DNA from: Staphylococcus devriesei
Lineage (GTDB): Bacteria > Bacillota > Bacilli > Staphylococcales > Staphylococcaceae
Length of the DNA stretch: 64,000 nucleotides
Assembly: GCF_002902625.1 (NCBI RefSeq)
Contig: NZ_PPRG01000029.1
Coordinates: forward strand, 19,834-83,833
Direction of reading: 5' to 3'
Shown: positions 55,115 to 63,157 of the stretch, piece by piece
Layout: each line of letters begins with the position of its first letter
Numbering within the stretch: position 1 is the stretch's first letter
Made by a program: the position numbers and the translations under genes
The notes under the pieces: generated by a model
What the model saw: only the letters and a program-made list of their open reading frames with translations
Databases searched by the model: none
What the model was told of the DNA's origin: nothing

Positions 55115-55170
55115 TTGTAAGTACTTGGGAGCGTAGACAACGGTCCTCAAGTTAAATAAATCTTACAATA
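55115..55170 (+). promoter_or_regulatory. Nested stem in the hfq 3' region
   Basis: ATTGTAAG (55115-55122) is the exact complement of CTTACAAT (55163-55170) and encloses ACTTG/CAAGT. There is no T run, so it is not an obvious terminator; it could be a processed 3' RNA. Confidence 0.35.
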
Positions 55171-55228
55171 CACTCATCCAAATTTTTTAGCACTTTTAGA
55201 CAAATGAAGGAAATGTTTGTAATAAAGA

Positions 55229-55284
55229 AGCTTCATGGTAGAGAGAAATCTATTTAGATTTTCTTCTCTACCATGAAGCTTTTA
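55229..55284. terminator. Bidirectional terminator between hfq and gpx
   Basis: AGCTTCATGGTAGAGA (55229-55244) is perfectly complementary to 55265-55280, with TTTTAATTT on the plus side and a partial T run on the minus side. It serves two converging genes. Confidence 0.85.
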
Positions 55285-55302
55285 ATTTATAATTTTTTTA
55301 GA

Positions 55303-55779
55303 CTATAATAATTTTTCAATATCTTTTTCAATTTGAGCTGGTTTTTTCTGAGGTGAGAAACGGCTTACCACATTACCTTCACGGTCTACTAAGAATTTAG
55401 TAAAGTTCCATTTGATTTTTTCATTTAACATACCTTTAGCAGCATCTGTTAAATAACGGAATAAAGGATGTTGATTTTCGCCTTTTACATCAACTTTTTC
55501 ATGAATAGGGAAGGTTACTCCATAATTAATTTTACAATTTTGGTTTGCTTCGGCTCCAGAACCTGGTTCTTGATTACCAAATTGGTTACAAGGGAACCCT
55601 AACACGATAAATCCTTGATCTTTATATTTATCATATAATTTTTGTAAACCATCAAATTGTGGTGTGAATCCACATTCACTGGCAGTGTTAACGATTAACA
55701 TAACATCGCCTTTATATTCTTCTAATTTATAATCTTCACCATTAGATTTTTGAACTACGAAATCATAAATATTTTCCAT
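55303..55779 (-). CDS. gpx: Glutathione peroxidase family (BsaA-like) thiol peroxidase
   Basis: 158-residue cytosolic peroxidase. The peroxidatic Cys is in [11 protein letters not shown] (near 36), with Gln in FPCNQFG and Trp/Asn in KWNFTKF completing the tetrad. Such bacterial enzymes often use thioredoxin rather than glutathione; staphylococci lack glutathione synthesis. Minus strand, divergent from hflX; AAAGGGTG ribosome site. Confidence 0.92.
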   Translation of the reverse strand: MENIYDFVVQKSNGEDYKLEEYKGDVMLIVNTASECGFTPQFDGLQKLYDKYKDQGFIVLGFPCNQFGNQEPGSGAEANQNCKINYGVTFPIHEKVDVKGENQHPLFRYLTDAAKGMLNEKIKWNFTKFLVDREGNVVSRFSPQKKPAQIEKDIEKLL

Positions 55780-55889
55780 ATTATCACCCTTTCAATTTAG
55801 TTTTAACTTAACATAAATTACTATGTTAGTCTTTGAAAATGCTCTATGATAAAATGTTTGAGAAACATTAAAAAGAGGAGATGTATAAC

Positions 55890-57131
55890 GTGGCTCAGCA
55901 AACTACACATGACACAAAGAAAAGGTTAGAAACTGCTGTTTTAATCGGTGTACATGCTCAAAATGATAATCAATTTAATTTTGACTCAACAATGGAAGAA
56001 TTAGAAGCTTTATCTCTTACTTGTCAGCTAAACGTTAAAGGACAAGTGACTCAAAATAGAGAACAAATCGATCATAAATATTACGTAGGTAAAGGTAAAA
56101 TTGATGAAATAAAGGCTTTCATAGAGTTTCACGATATCGACGTGGCAGTTACCAATGATGAATTAACTACCGCGCAATCAAAAACATTAAATGATAATTT
56201 GGGCATAAAAATTATTGATAGAACACAATTAATACTAGAAATATTTGCCTTGCGCGCCAAAAGTAGAGAGGGTAAATTACAAGTCGAACTTGCACAATTA
56301 GATTATTTACTACCACGCCTACAAGGACACGATAAGAGCTTATCGCGTCTTGGCGGTGGCATCGGAACACGTGGTCCTGGTGAAACAAAACTAGAGATGG
56401 ACCGACGTCATATAAGAACGCGTATGAATGAAATTAAACACCAACTTCAAACTGTAGTTGAACATCGTGAACGTTATCGCAATCAACGTGAAAAGAATCA
56501 AGTCTTTCAAATTGCGCTTATTGGTTATACCAATGCAGGTAAATCTTCATGGTTTAACGTTTTATCTGATGAAACGACATTTGAAAAGGACTTACTCTTT
56601 GCTACACTCGATCCGAAGACACGTCAAATTCAAATTAATGAAGGATTTAACTTGATTATTTCTGATACAGTTGGATTTATCCAGAAATTACCTACGACAC
56701 TAATCGCGGCATTTAAATCTACATTAGAAGAGGCAAAAGGGGCTGATTTATTATTACATGTCGTTGATGCCAGTCATCCCGAGTACCGTTCACAATATGA
56801 TACGGTTAATCGCTTAGTTAAAGATTTAGACATGGACCAAATTCCTCAGGCAGTCATTTTCAATAAAAAAGATCAGTGCGACGATAACAGTGATAAGCCA
56901 GTGTCAGAAGTACCTTCAGTCTTTGTTTCAAGTCGTGACGATAATGATAAATCTAAAGTAAAAGATTTAATGATTAATCAAATTAAAGAAGCATTAACAT
57001 ATTATGAAGAAGCGGTACCAAGTACTAACGCGGATAGATTATATTTTTTAAAACAACATACATTGATTGAGCGTATGGAATTTGATGAAGATAAAGAAAG
57101 CTACATGATTACAGGATTTAAAAAACAATAA
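55890..57131 (+). CDS. hflX: GTPase HflX, ribosome-associated
   Basis: 413 residues: N-terminal HflX domain with VGKGKIDEI, GGGIGTRGPGETKLEMDRR linker, G domain with GYTNAGKSS, DTVGFIQKLP and FNKKD. HflX splits stalled 70S ribosomes, notably on heat stress. Start GTG 55890 lies 9 nt from AGAGGAG; the in-frame ATG at 55881 abuts that ribosome site and is unlikely. Confidence 0.93.
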   Translation: MAQQTTHDTKKRLETAVLIGVHAQNDNQFNFDSTMEELEALSLTCQLNVKGQVTQNREQIDHKYYVGKGKIDEIKAFIEFHDIDVAVTNDELTTAQSKTLNDNLGIKIIDRTQLILEIFALRAKSREGKLQVELAQLDYLLPRLQGHDKSLSRLGGGIGTRGPGETKLEMDRRHIRTRMNEIKHQLQTVVEHRERYRNQREKNQVFQIALIGYTNAGKSSWFNVLSDETTFEKDLLFATLDPKTRQIQINEGFNLIISDTVGFIQKLPTTLIAAFKSTLEEAKGADLLLHVVDASHPEYRSQYDTVNRLVKDLDMDQIPQAVIFNKKDQCDDNSDKPVSEVPSVFVSSRDDNDKSKVKDLMINQIKEALTYYEEAVPSTNADRLYFLKQHTLIERMEFDEDKESYMITGFKKQ

Positions 57132-57147
57132 AAGGAAGTAAAGTAGA

Positions 57148-58386
57148 ATGTCAGAAATTAAGAATATCATTGCGCAGGTGGAAGAAACGTTAATTCCATA
57201 TTTTAAAGAAATTGAAGATACAGCATATATTAATCAAGAAAAAGTGTTAGACGCTTTTCATCACGTAAAGGCGACTGAAAGTGATTTAACGGGGACAACA
57301 GGCTATGGTTATGATGACTTTGGACGGGACCATTTAGAAGAGATATATGCCCATACATTTAAAGCTGAAGATGCTATAGTGAGACCTCAGATTATTTCAG
57401 GTACGCATGCAATTACGTTAGCACTTCAAAGTATGCTTAAATATGGTGATGAATTACTTTATATTACTGGCAGTCCTTATGATACTTTACTTGAAGTAAT
57501 AGGTGTAAATGGTAACGGCATTGAAAGCTTAAAAGAACATGGTGTCAACTATAATGAAGTTGCTTTGAAAGATGGACAAATCGATGTTGAAAAAGTCTTA
57601 TCAACGATAACTAGTCAAACAAAAGTCGTTGCGATACAACGTTCTAAAGGTTATGATCAACGTCCTTCTATTACACTGGATGAAATGGAACAAGCTATTA
57701 CTAAAATTAAACAACATTATCCTGACATTATTATTTTCGTAGATAATTGTTACGGTGAATTTGTAGAACGACGTGAACCTATTGAAATCGGAGCTGACTT
57801 AATCGCAGGCTCACTTATTAAAAATCCAGGTGGCGGTTTAGCTAAAATTGGAGGCTATATTGCTGGTAAGAAAGATTTAATAGAGCGTTGTGGTTATCGT
57901 TTAACGGCACCAGGTATTGGTAAAGAAGCAGGCGCCTCACTTTATGCTTTACAAGAAATGTATCAAGGATTCTTCCTCGCGCCACATGTAGTTAGTCAAA
58001 GTTTAAAAGGCGCTCTATTTACAAGTTTATTTCTTGAAAAGATGAACATGAAAACAGTACCTAAATATAATTCGAAACGTACAGATTTAATCCAAACCGT
58101 TCAATTTGAGACAAAAGAGCAAATGATTGCATTTTGCCAAAGTATTCAACACGCTTCTCCTATTAATGCACATTTTAGTCCTGAACCAAGTTATATGCCA
58201 GGGTATGAAGATGATGTGATTATGGCTGCTGGAACGTTTGTACAAGGATCATCAATCGAATTATCAGCTGATGGTCCAATACGTCCACCATATGAAGCTT
58301 ATGTTCAAGGCGGTTTAACATATGAACATGTAAAACTTGCAGTGACTCGTGCAGTAGTTAATTTAAAAGAACAGAATTTAATCTAA
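57148..58386 (+). CDS. PLP-dependent aminotransferase-fold protein (methionine gamma-lyase/YnbB family)
   Basis: 412 residues, a family once named aluminium resistance protein. Cofactor features: GTHAITLAL, FVDNCYGEFVE (Asp) and SLIKNPGGGLAKIGGY with the Schiff-base Lys. Always near glnR or hflX in Bacillales (B. subtilis ynbA-ynbB-glnR). True reaction unproven; a C-S lyase is the usual annotation. 17 nt after hflX. Confidence 0.85.
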   Translation: MSEIKNIIAQVEETLIPYFKEIEDTAYINQEKVLDAFHHVKATESDLTGTTGYGYDDFGRDHLEEIYAHTFKAEDAIVRPQIISGTHAITLALQSMLKYGDELLYITGSPYDTLLEVIGVNGNGIESLKEHGVNYNEVALKDGQIDVEKVLSTITSQTKVVAIQRSKGYDQRPSITLDEMEQAITKIKQHYPDIIIFVDNCYGEFVERREPIEIGADLIAGSLIKNPGGGLAKIGGYIAGKKDLIERCGYRLTAPGIGKEAGASLYALQEMYQGFFLAPHVVSQSLKGALFTSLFLEKMNMKTVPKYNSKRTDLIQTVQFETKEQMIAFCQSIQHASPINAHFSPEPSYMPGYEDDVIMAAGTFVQGSSIELSADGPIRPPYEAYVQGGLTYEHVKLAVTRAVVNLKEQNLI

Positions 58387-58407
58387 TCAATAGGTGCGAG
58401 CTATACA

Positions 58408-58424
58408 TGTCAGAAAACCTAACA
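58408..58424. promoter_or_regulatory. GlnR/TnrA operator
   Basis: TGTCAGAAAACCTAACA matches TGTNAN7TNACA at every fixed position. It is 5 nt upstream of the candidate -35 box, well placed for GlnR autoregulation of glnRA by nitrogen status. Confidence 0.85.
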
Positions 58425-58429
58425 TATTT

Positions 58430-58458
58430 TTGTAATCTTAAATAAACTGTGCTAAATT
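58430..58458 (+). promoter_or_regulatory. glnRA promoter
   Basis: TTGTAA, 17-nt spacer and TAAATT; 34 nt before the GTG of glnR. Confidence 0.5.
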
Positions 58459-58492
58459 ATAGTCAAGTTCAAAAATAGGGGTGAGGTTATAG

Positions 58493-58858
58493 GTGTCTAA
58501 CGATAAGCTCAGACGTAATATGGCCGTCTTCTCTATGAGTGTTGTATGTAAATTAACAGAACTGACAGCAAGACAAATTCGCTATTACGAAACACATGAA
58601 CTTATAAAGCCCGAGCGTACTGAAGGAAATAAACGATTATTTTCTATGAATGATTTGGAAAGACTTTTAGAAATTAAAACTTTAATTGAAAAAGGATTTA
58701 ACTTAAAAGGTATTAAACAAATCATTACAGGTGACCAAGGGCATTTAAATGAAGATGAACAAGGGATTAGAAAAAGAATGATTGTAGAAGCAACGCAAAA
58801 ACCAACTGGTGAAGCTTTGCCAATAAATCGTGGCGATTTATCACGGTTTATTAAATAA
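58493..58858 (+). CDS. glnR: Glutamine synthetase repressor GlnR
   Basis: 121-residue MerR-type regulator: [11 protein letters not shown], then [20 protein letters not shown] helix-turn-helix and wing. The C-terminal [11 protein letters not shown] is the segment that senses feedback-inhibited glutamine synthetase. GTG start with GGGGTGAGG. glnA follows 19 nt later and its operator is at 58408. Confidence 0.95.
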   Translation: MSNDKLRRNMAVFSMSVVCKLTELTARQIRYYETHELIKPERTEGNKRLFSMNDLERLLEIKTLIEKGFNLKGIKQIITGDQGHLNEDEQGIRKRMIVEATQKPTGEALPINRGDLSRFIK

Positions 58859-58877
58859 ATATTTGGAGGATCTCTAC

Positions 58878-60218
58878 ATGCCTAAACGTACATTTAGTAA
58901 AGATGACATTCGTAAATTTGCAAAAGAAGAAAACGTGAGATATTTAAGATTACAATTCACTGACATCTTAGGTATCATCAAAAACGTTGAAGTGCCAGTT
59001 AGCCAATTAGAAAAAGTATTAGATAACGAAATGATGTTTGATGGCTCTTCAATCGAAGGATTCGTGCGTATTGAAGAATCAGATATGTACTTACACCCTG
59101 ATTTAGATACTTGGGTAATCTTCCCATGGACTGCTGGACAAGGTAAAGTAGCGCGTTTAATCTGTGACGTCTACACAACTGAAGGCGAACCATTTGCCGG
59201 TGACCCACGTGCGAACTTAAAACGTGTATTAAAAGAAATGGAAGATATGGGCTATACAGACTTCAACTTAGGGCCTGAACCTGAATTCTTCTTATTCAAA
59301 TTAGATGAAAAAGGCGAACCAACATTAGAATTAAATGATAACGGCGGTTACTTCGACTTAGCACCTACAGATTTAGGTGAAAATTGTCGTCGTGACATCG
59401 TATTAGAACTTGAAGATATGGGCTTTGATATCGAAGCAAGTCACCATGAAGTTGCACCTGGTCAACACGAAATTGACTTCAAATATGCAGATGCAATTTC
59501 AGCTTGTGATAATATCCAAACATTTAAATTAGTTGTAAAAACAATCGCACGTAAACATAACTTACATGCTACATTTATGCCAAAACCATTATTTGGTGTA
59601 AACGGAAGCGGAATGCACTTTAACGTATCATTATTCAAAGGTAAAGAAAATGCATTCTTCGATCCAAATGGTGAAATGCAATTAACAGAAGATGCATTCC
59701 ACTTCACAGCAGGTATCTTAAACAACGCACGTGGATTTACTGCAGTATGTAACCCACTTGTTAACTCATACAAACGTTTAGTACCTGGTTACGAAGCACC
59801 ATGTTACATCGCATGGAGCGGTAAAAACCGTTCACCATTAGTACGTGTGCCTTCATCAAGAGGATTATCAACTCGTATTGAAGTTCGTTCAGTTGACCCA
59901 GCAGCTAACCCTTACATGGCTTTAGCTACTATCTTACAAGCTGGTTTAGACGGAATTAAAAATAAAACTAAAGTACCAGAATCAGTCAACCAAAATATTT
60001 ATGAAATGAACCGTGAAGAACGTGAAGCAGTAGGTATCCAAGATTTACCATCTACACTTTACACTGCATTAAAAGCTATGCGTGAAAATCCTACAGTCAA
60101 AAAAGCGTTAGGTAATCACATTTACAATCAATTTATTAACTCTAAATCAATTGAATGGGATTATTACCGTACCCAAGTGTCTGAATGGGAACGCGACCAA
60201 TATATGAAACAATATTAA
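58878..60218 (+). CDS. glnA: Glutamine synthetase, type GSI-alpha
   Basis: 446-residue ammonia-assimilating enzyme. Active-site segments: [53 protein letters not shown] and the flap [16 protein letters not shown]. It lacks the adenylylation loop Tyr of GSI-beta, and its C-terminus (RDQYMKQY) can bind GlnR. ATG 58878 with TTTGGAGGA upstream. The last 51 nt belong to a 75-bp sequence duplicated at 63043, so the gene end doubles as an attachment site but stays intact. Confidence 0.97.
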   Translation: MPKRTFSKDDIRKFAKEENVRYLRLQFTDILGIIKNVEVPVSQLEKVLDNEMMFDGSSIEGFVRIEESDMYLHPDLDTWVIFPWTAGQGKVARLICDVYTTEGEPFAGDPRANLKRVLKEMEDMGYTDFNLGPEPEFFLFKLDEKGEPTLELNDNGGYFDLAPTDLGENCRRDIVLELEDMGFDIEASHHEVAPGQHEIDFKYADAISACDNIQTFKLVVKTIARKHNLHATFMPKPLFGVNGSGMHFNVSLFKGKENAFFDPNGEMQLTEDAFHFTAGILNNARGFTAVCNPLVNSYKRLVPGYEAPCYIAWSGKNRSPLVRVPSSRGLSTRIEVRSVDPAANPYMALATILQAGLDGIKNKTKVPESVNQNIYEMNREEREAVGIQDLPSTLYTALKAMRENPTVKKALGNHIYNQFINSKSIEWDYYRTQVSEWERDQYMKQY

Positions 60219-60242
60219 TCTTTAAGACAAGTGAGTTAAAGC
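60168..60242. repeat. Left attachment-site copy in the 3' end of glnA
   Basis: This 75-bp block, covering the last 17 codons of glnA and 24 nt beyond, recurs in direct orientation at 63043-63117 with 6 mismatches. The longest identical run is 30 nt and spans the glnA stop codon. Site-specific integration into a gene 3' end that keeps the gene whole gives exactly this layout. Confidence 0.85.
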
Positions 60243-60252
60243 ATAGAGACAT

Positions 60253-60288
60253 AAGGAGTTAAGGCTTATTGCCTTAGCTTCTTTTTTT
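60253..60288 (+). terminator. glnA terminator
   Basis: AAGGAGTTAAGGC pairs over 13 positions (two G-T) with GCCTTAGCTTCTT; followed by T7. Confidence 0.8.
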
Positions 60289-60297
60289 CGTAAAATT

Positions 60298-60372
60298 GGG
60301 CAACTAAGTTATTAAAATTAAACTGATTTCATTAAAATGGGCAACTTTTGGGCAACTAAATTTAAAATACAT
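60298..60372. repeat. GGGCAACT direct repeats, element left arm
   Basis: Three direct copies of GGGCAACT (60298, 60339, 60350) in 60 nt, then TTTAAAATACAT, a 12-mer that recurs at 63168 inside the integrase remnant's 3' end. A fourth copy lies at 62941, near the right attachment copy. They could be integrase arm-binding sites or the eroded 3' end of another integrase gene (minus-strand reading gives an AQKLP-containing tail). Confidence 0.45.
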
Positions 60373-60403
60373 ACTATAATTCCGTAAAAAATCAGATAAA
60401 TAG

Positions 60404-60700
60404 GATAAGATTAAAATTATTGCTAAAAATGCGAGTATGAATATAAAAGCTATTAAAAGAGTTTATGAACATCTATTTGAGAATAAGTATTTATTAGAAA
60501 ATGGAATTAAATAATTTGACCCCGATTTTTATATGGACCAAAGTTGGTGAAGACTAAGAGAAGGAAAAAATATTAAAACAATGGATATAATAATGCTAAA
60601 GCACGATATACTTGAACGATTTTTAATGAATAAGAATAATTTAAGCTATAAAGAGTCACATATATTATTTGAAAAAATCTATTTATTGCTCATTAGTTAA
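60404..60700 (+). pseudogene. Remnant of a phage/polymorphic-toxin C-terminal domain (cassette 1)
   Basis: One frame reads KIIAKNASMNIKAIKRVYEH, then NGIK, stop, FDPDFYMDQSW, stop, RLREGKNIKTMDIIMLKHDI, then a LERFLMN segment and YKESHILF. The in-frame stops are TAA 60512 and TGA 60548, and no start exists. The pattern of a Arg-Leu-x-x-Gly-Lys segment followed by a helix with (K)HDxLE and SYxEsH resembles C-terminal domains on minor head/toxin proteins; part is paralogous to 63524-63628. Domain activity is unknown to me. The cassette-1 partner gene follows 16 nt later. Confidence 0.55.
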
Positions 60701-60716
60701 ATAGAGGTGAGGTTAA

Positions 60717-60966
60717 TTGCTTATTTTAAAATTTCAAGAAAAAAATAGTCAAAGTGTAATATATAAATATTATCCAAATGATGATGAAAATATTAAGCCA
60801 GGTGTAATTCATATGGATATAGACACACTTCAGATTATCAATGCTGAAAAATCTGGGATAGAAGATAAAGAAAATGATAATTATTTTATACATGCTATAG
60901 AAAGAATAGAATCAAATACTAGTAAAAAAATTGTTTCCCAAGTCAGAACTTGTAGCTTGGGGATAG
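60717..60966 (+). pseudogene. Immunity-like partner gene, frame-shifted (cassette 1)
   Basis: Starts TTG 60717 after AGAGGTGAGG: MLILKFQEKNSQSVIYKYYP, GVIHMDIDTLQII, NYFIHAIERIESNT. The frame then misses its family end: shifting by one base within 60910-60964, most simply at the A7 tract 60924-60930, gives LFPKSELVAWG and stop at 60964. A paralogue at 63643 ends FPIKYLYAWY. Read without shift, it runs to 61061 with an unrelated tail. Small gene directly behind a toxin-like remnant, so immunity is inferred. Confidence 0.6.
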
Positions 60967-61002
60967 AGCACCTAATAAATATAAAGTTTCTATTTTTATG
61001 GT

Positions 61003-61035
61003 TCTGTCAAATCGGATCGATGGGCTCAATTATAG
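61003..61035. repeat. Dispersed repeat, copy 1
   Basis: TCTGTCAAATCGGATCGATG continuing to GGCTCAATTATAG resembles 62401-62435 (TCTATATCAAAGCGGACTGA onward). Both follow the end of a cassette partner gene. Probably remains of a duplicated intergenic region. Confidence 0.5.
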
Positions 61036-61282
61036 GGGTTAAGCAACGGCATATTGCTTAATCTCTATACATAAAGTTTACAACGCAAACAATACGATTT
61101 TTTTATAGAATAGTATTGAAAAAGGACAGGTTTGATGTAGAAAAAAGGACAAATATCGCAAAAACCAAAAATGATTGTTTCCGAAACTACTGTATTGGCA
61201 TTGCGACACTTGTCTCATTAATCAGAATGTTCTTTTAGAGGGAGTTTATCTCTCCTTCATATTATATAATGAGGTGAATAGT

Positions 61283-61378
61283 ATGACAAACTTAACTAAA
61301 ATAAGAATAAAAATCTCTTTAAATTATACTATAGGTATATTAGCATTATTATTCGCTTTATACTTAATCTTAAAATAA
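61283..61378 (+). CDS. Small hydrophobic peptide, 31 residues
   Basis: MTNLTKIRIKISLNYTIGIL followed by a hydrophobic end forms one transmembrane helix with a basic N-terminus. GAGGTG lies 6 nt before the ATG. The core KIS-x3-T-x-GIL recurs in the 36-residue peptide at 62708, which supports a real family. Size and build resemble type I toxins or holin-like peptides of staphylococcal phages, but I recognise no named family. Confidence 0.45.
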   Translation: MTNLTKIRIKISLNYTIGILALLFALYLILK

Positions 61379-61381
61379 ACA

Positions 61382-62152
61382 TTAACCGTTCTATGTTATG
61401 TTAATCAAAATATTAAAAAACAAATAAATACTACAACTTATAATGCTAGTAGATTATTAGTGACTAAATCAGCACGTGTTTATGCTGAATCACAGAATCT
61501 AATTTATCTAAAAGAATTAGGTGAAGATGACGAATATAAATATGTGGCTAAAATAGACAAGAAAACATCTAAAATTTGTCACTCATTAAACGGTTAAGTA
61601 TTCAAAGTAAAAGATATGATATCTGGTATTAACACTCCATCAATGCATCCATGATGTAGAAGTACTACTGTGCCATATGTGGGGAACTGGCGAGATAAAT
61701 TCTTTACTGAGCGTAAAGGTAAGTATCAAGTAGAGAATAAAGAGTCTGAAAAAGAAAAATTACAAGAAAAAGCTAAAAAAGAAATGCTTGAAATGATTGA
61801 AAGTGGTAAAATCAAAGTAGAAATTAATCCTGAAAAACAGAATAGACATTTGTTAGGTCATAAATTATATGAAGAATATAAGTTGAAAAATTTGAGAAAT
61901 GGGAATTTAATACCAAGTTATACTATTCTAAAAAATTATGAATTAAATGAATTGATATTGCAAAAAGTAGGTAGTGGAAAATTAGTAATTAATAGGAAAG
62001 GTCAATGGAAAAATAAAGAAATAATTAATTTTGACAAAATTATAGGTAAAGACTATATTGATGGAAAATTTATAAATACTCAATGGGGCACAGTACATTA
62101 TTCAAAATCTGGGAGCCACATTATTCCAAATGGAAAGGATGATAAAAATTGA
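61382..62152 (+). pseudogene. Phage minor head protein (SPP1 gp7-type) fused to a Ntox50-like toxin domain, broken (cassette 2)
   Basis: One frame from about 61382 carries the gp7/Mu F-like core: LLVTKSARVYAESQNLIYLK, VAKIDKKTSKICHSLNG, stop, VFKVKDMISGINTPSMHP, stop, CRSTTVPYVG. The stops are TAA 61595 (one change from Gln CAA) and TGA 61652 (one change from Trp TGG; family reads HPWCRS). From about 61838 it becomes a polymorphic-toxin type 50 domain: NPEKQNRHLLGHKLYEEY, LILQKVGSG, IIGKDYIDG, VHYSKSGSHIIPNG. The 3' part is open from a GTG at 61670, but without a ribosome site. The LSM-like gene overlaps its stop. Confidence 0.8.
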
Positions 62153-62346
62153 AATTGTGGACATATATCGGTGAAAAAGTAGTGATAGATTTTATTGATG
62201 GACAACGAATCATTGGAAAAGTTACCAACTTTGATGATCGCTTCGACAATGAAAGTGGCGAAGATTCTATCCACTTAGCAGTGAGAGATTTATTATATGA
62301 TATTGATGAATCTGAGATTAAAAATATAAAAATTATTTCTGCATAG
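62149..62346 (+). CDS. Sm-like (LSM) small protein, likely immunity partner of the Ntox50 domain
   Basis: 65 residues: KLWTYIGEKVVIDFIDGQRI, IGKVTNFDDRFDNESGEDSI, LYDIDESEIKNIKII. The short beta-rich pattern with an acidic insertion resembles Sm folds. It starts at TTG 62149 (or TTG 62155), overlapping the toxin stop (TTGA) with AAAGGATG upstream. The frame is intact although the toxin gene has two nonsense codons. Adjacent, coupled and acidic: typical of immunity proteins. Binding is inference. Confidence 0.65.
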   Translation: MKLWTYIGEKVVIDFIDGQRIIGKVTNFDDRFDNESGEDSIHLAVRDLLYDIDESEIKNIKIISA

Positions 62347-62397
62347 CATCCTTTCTACATAGATAAAGAGAAAGTGATGCTATTTTTATACGCTTTT
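62343..62397 (+). repeat. 55-bp terminator repeat, copy A
   Basis: Identical to 63896-63950 at 52 of 55 positions. It contains a hairpin, AGCATCCTTTCT with AGAAAGTGATGCT (62345-62381), followed by ATTTTTAT, so each copy should terminate its cassette. Confidence 0.85.
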
Positions 62398-62400
62398 AGC

Positions 62401-62435
62401 TCTATATCAAAGCGGACTGATGGACTCAATTTTAG
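62401..62435. repeat. Dispersed repeat, copy 2
   Basis: Matches the block at 61003-61035 with gaps; follows the terminator repeat directly. Confidence 0.5.
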
Positions 62436-62548
62436 AAATGAAAGAATATTTTGTTGTTTCATCTTTTTTAAATTACATAAAAAATATTGGATGTATAACT
62501 CATATGAACTGTAATGACAGTATGAAAATAAGATAATAAGTGAGGTGA

Positions 62549-62653
62549 ATGAAAAGAATAAAAAAAGAACATCGCGAAGATGTTGAGTATTGGTTGAAAA
62601 TTGGAACGTTCATATTATTATTCATATACCATCTTCACAGGATGCTCTTCTAA
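62549..62653 (+). CDS. Small hydrophobic peptide, 34 residues
   Basis: MKRIKKEHREDVEYWLKIGT then a FILLFIYHLHRMLF end: charged N-terminal half, single hydrophobic helix. The GAGGTG is only 1-3 nt from the ATG, so translation may be poor or controlled. A strong hairpin (62654-62681) starts at its stop codon. Build recalls type I toxin peptides; no named family recognised. Confidence 0.4.
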   Translation: MKRIKKEHREDVEYWLKIGTFILLFIYHLHRMLF

Positions 62654-62690
62654 GGTAAGGCCCCGAATGGGGTTCCTTACCTCTTATTAT
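62654..62690 (+). terminator. GC-rich hairpin after the 34-residue ORF
   Basis: GGTAAGGCCCC pairs with GGGG..CCTTACC around GAAT, a very stable stem, followed by TCTTATT. Could be a terminator or part of a regulatory RNA. Confidence 0.6.
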
Positions 62691-62707
62691 AATAAGCGGG
62701 GATAATA

Positions 62708-62818
62708 ATGAAAAGAGAAACTAAACAAAAAATCTCTTTTATATTTACTCTTGGTATTTTAAAATTGATTGTTTATTATTTATTGTTAAGAGTAAAATTC
62801 GTCTCGTTTTTAAAATAA
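62708..62818 (+). CDS. Small hydrophobic peptide, 36 residues
   Basis: MKRETKQKISFIFTLGILKL then a hydrophobic YYLLLRVKF segment. AGCGGGGA upstream is a fair ribosome site. It shares KIS-x3-T-x-GIL with 61283-61378, so the two are likely paralogues brought by duplicated element DNA. Confidence 0.45.
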   Translation: MKRETKQKISFIFTLGILKLIVYYLLLRVKFVSFLK

Positions 62819-63042
62819 TAAGTTATTATGATGAAATGTATACTGTTATATGTGATTTGAAAAAATAAAAAATACTCTTTCTCTTGCTACATAAGGGGTA
62901 GAAACTTGTTAGTAGCTTAGTTTTTATTAATTTATAAAATGGGCAACTAAAACTAATTTATAATGCGTTGATAAAGTATTAAAATGATGATTTAAAGCAG
63001 TTTAATACTTTATTAAAACTTAATATGTCCAATTTTCTAAAT
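62819..63042. other. Non-coding stretch before the right attachment copy
   Basis: AT-rich. No gene seen. Contains the fourth GGGCAACT at 62941, 102 nt left of the attachment copy. Confidence 0.4.
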
Positions 63043-63117
63043 CGTACCCAATTGTCTGAATGGGAAGGCAACTAATATTTGAAACAATATTAATCTTTAA
63101 GACAAGTGATTTAAAGC
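63043..63117. repeat. Right attachment-site copy (glnA 3' end duplicate)
   Basis: 69 of 75 positions match 60168-60242. It still reads RTQLSEWEGN and then a premature stop where glnA reads [16 protein letters not shown], so it is a relic and not a working gene end. Changes cluster in the part before the 30-nt identical core. Confidence 0.85.
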
Positions 63118-63157
63118 TATATTTACTTAATTACTTTTGTGGAAATATTGAATTTGG

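Noticed and set aside
61001..61020. GGTTCTGT as the end of an IS431/IS257-type element
   Set aside because: Only the first eight bases fit what I recall of that terminal repeat; there is no transposase and no second end in the window.
61670..62152. A free-standing 160-residue gene starting at GTG 61670
   Set aside because: Homology to the minor head protein continues upstream in the same frame across two stop codons, and no ribosome site precedes 61670.
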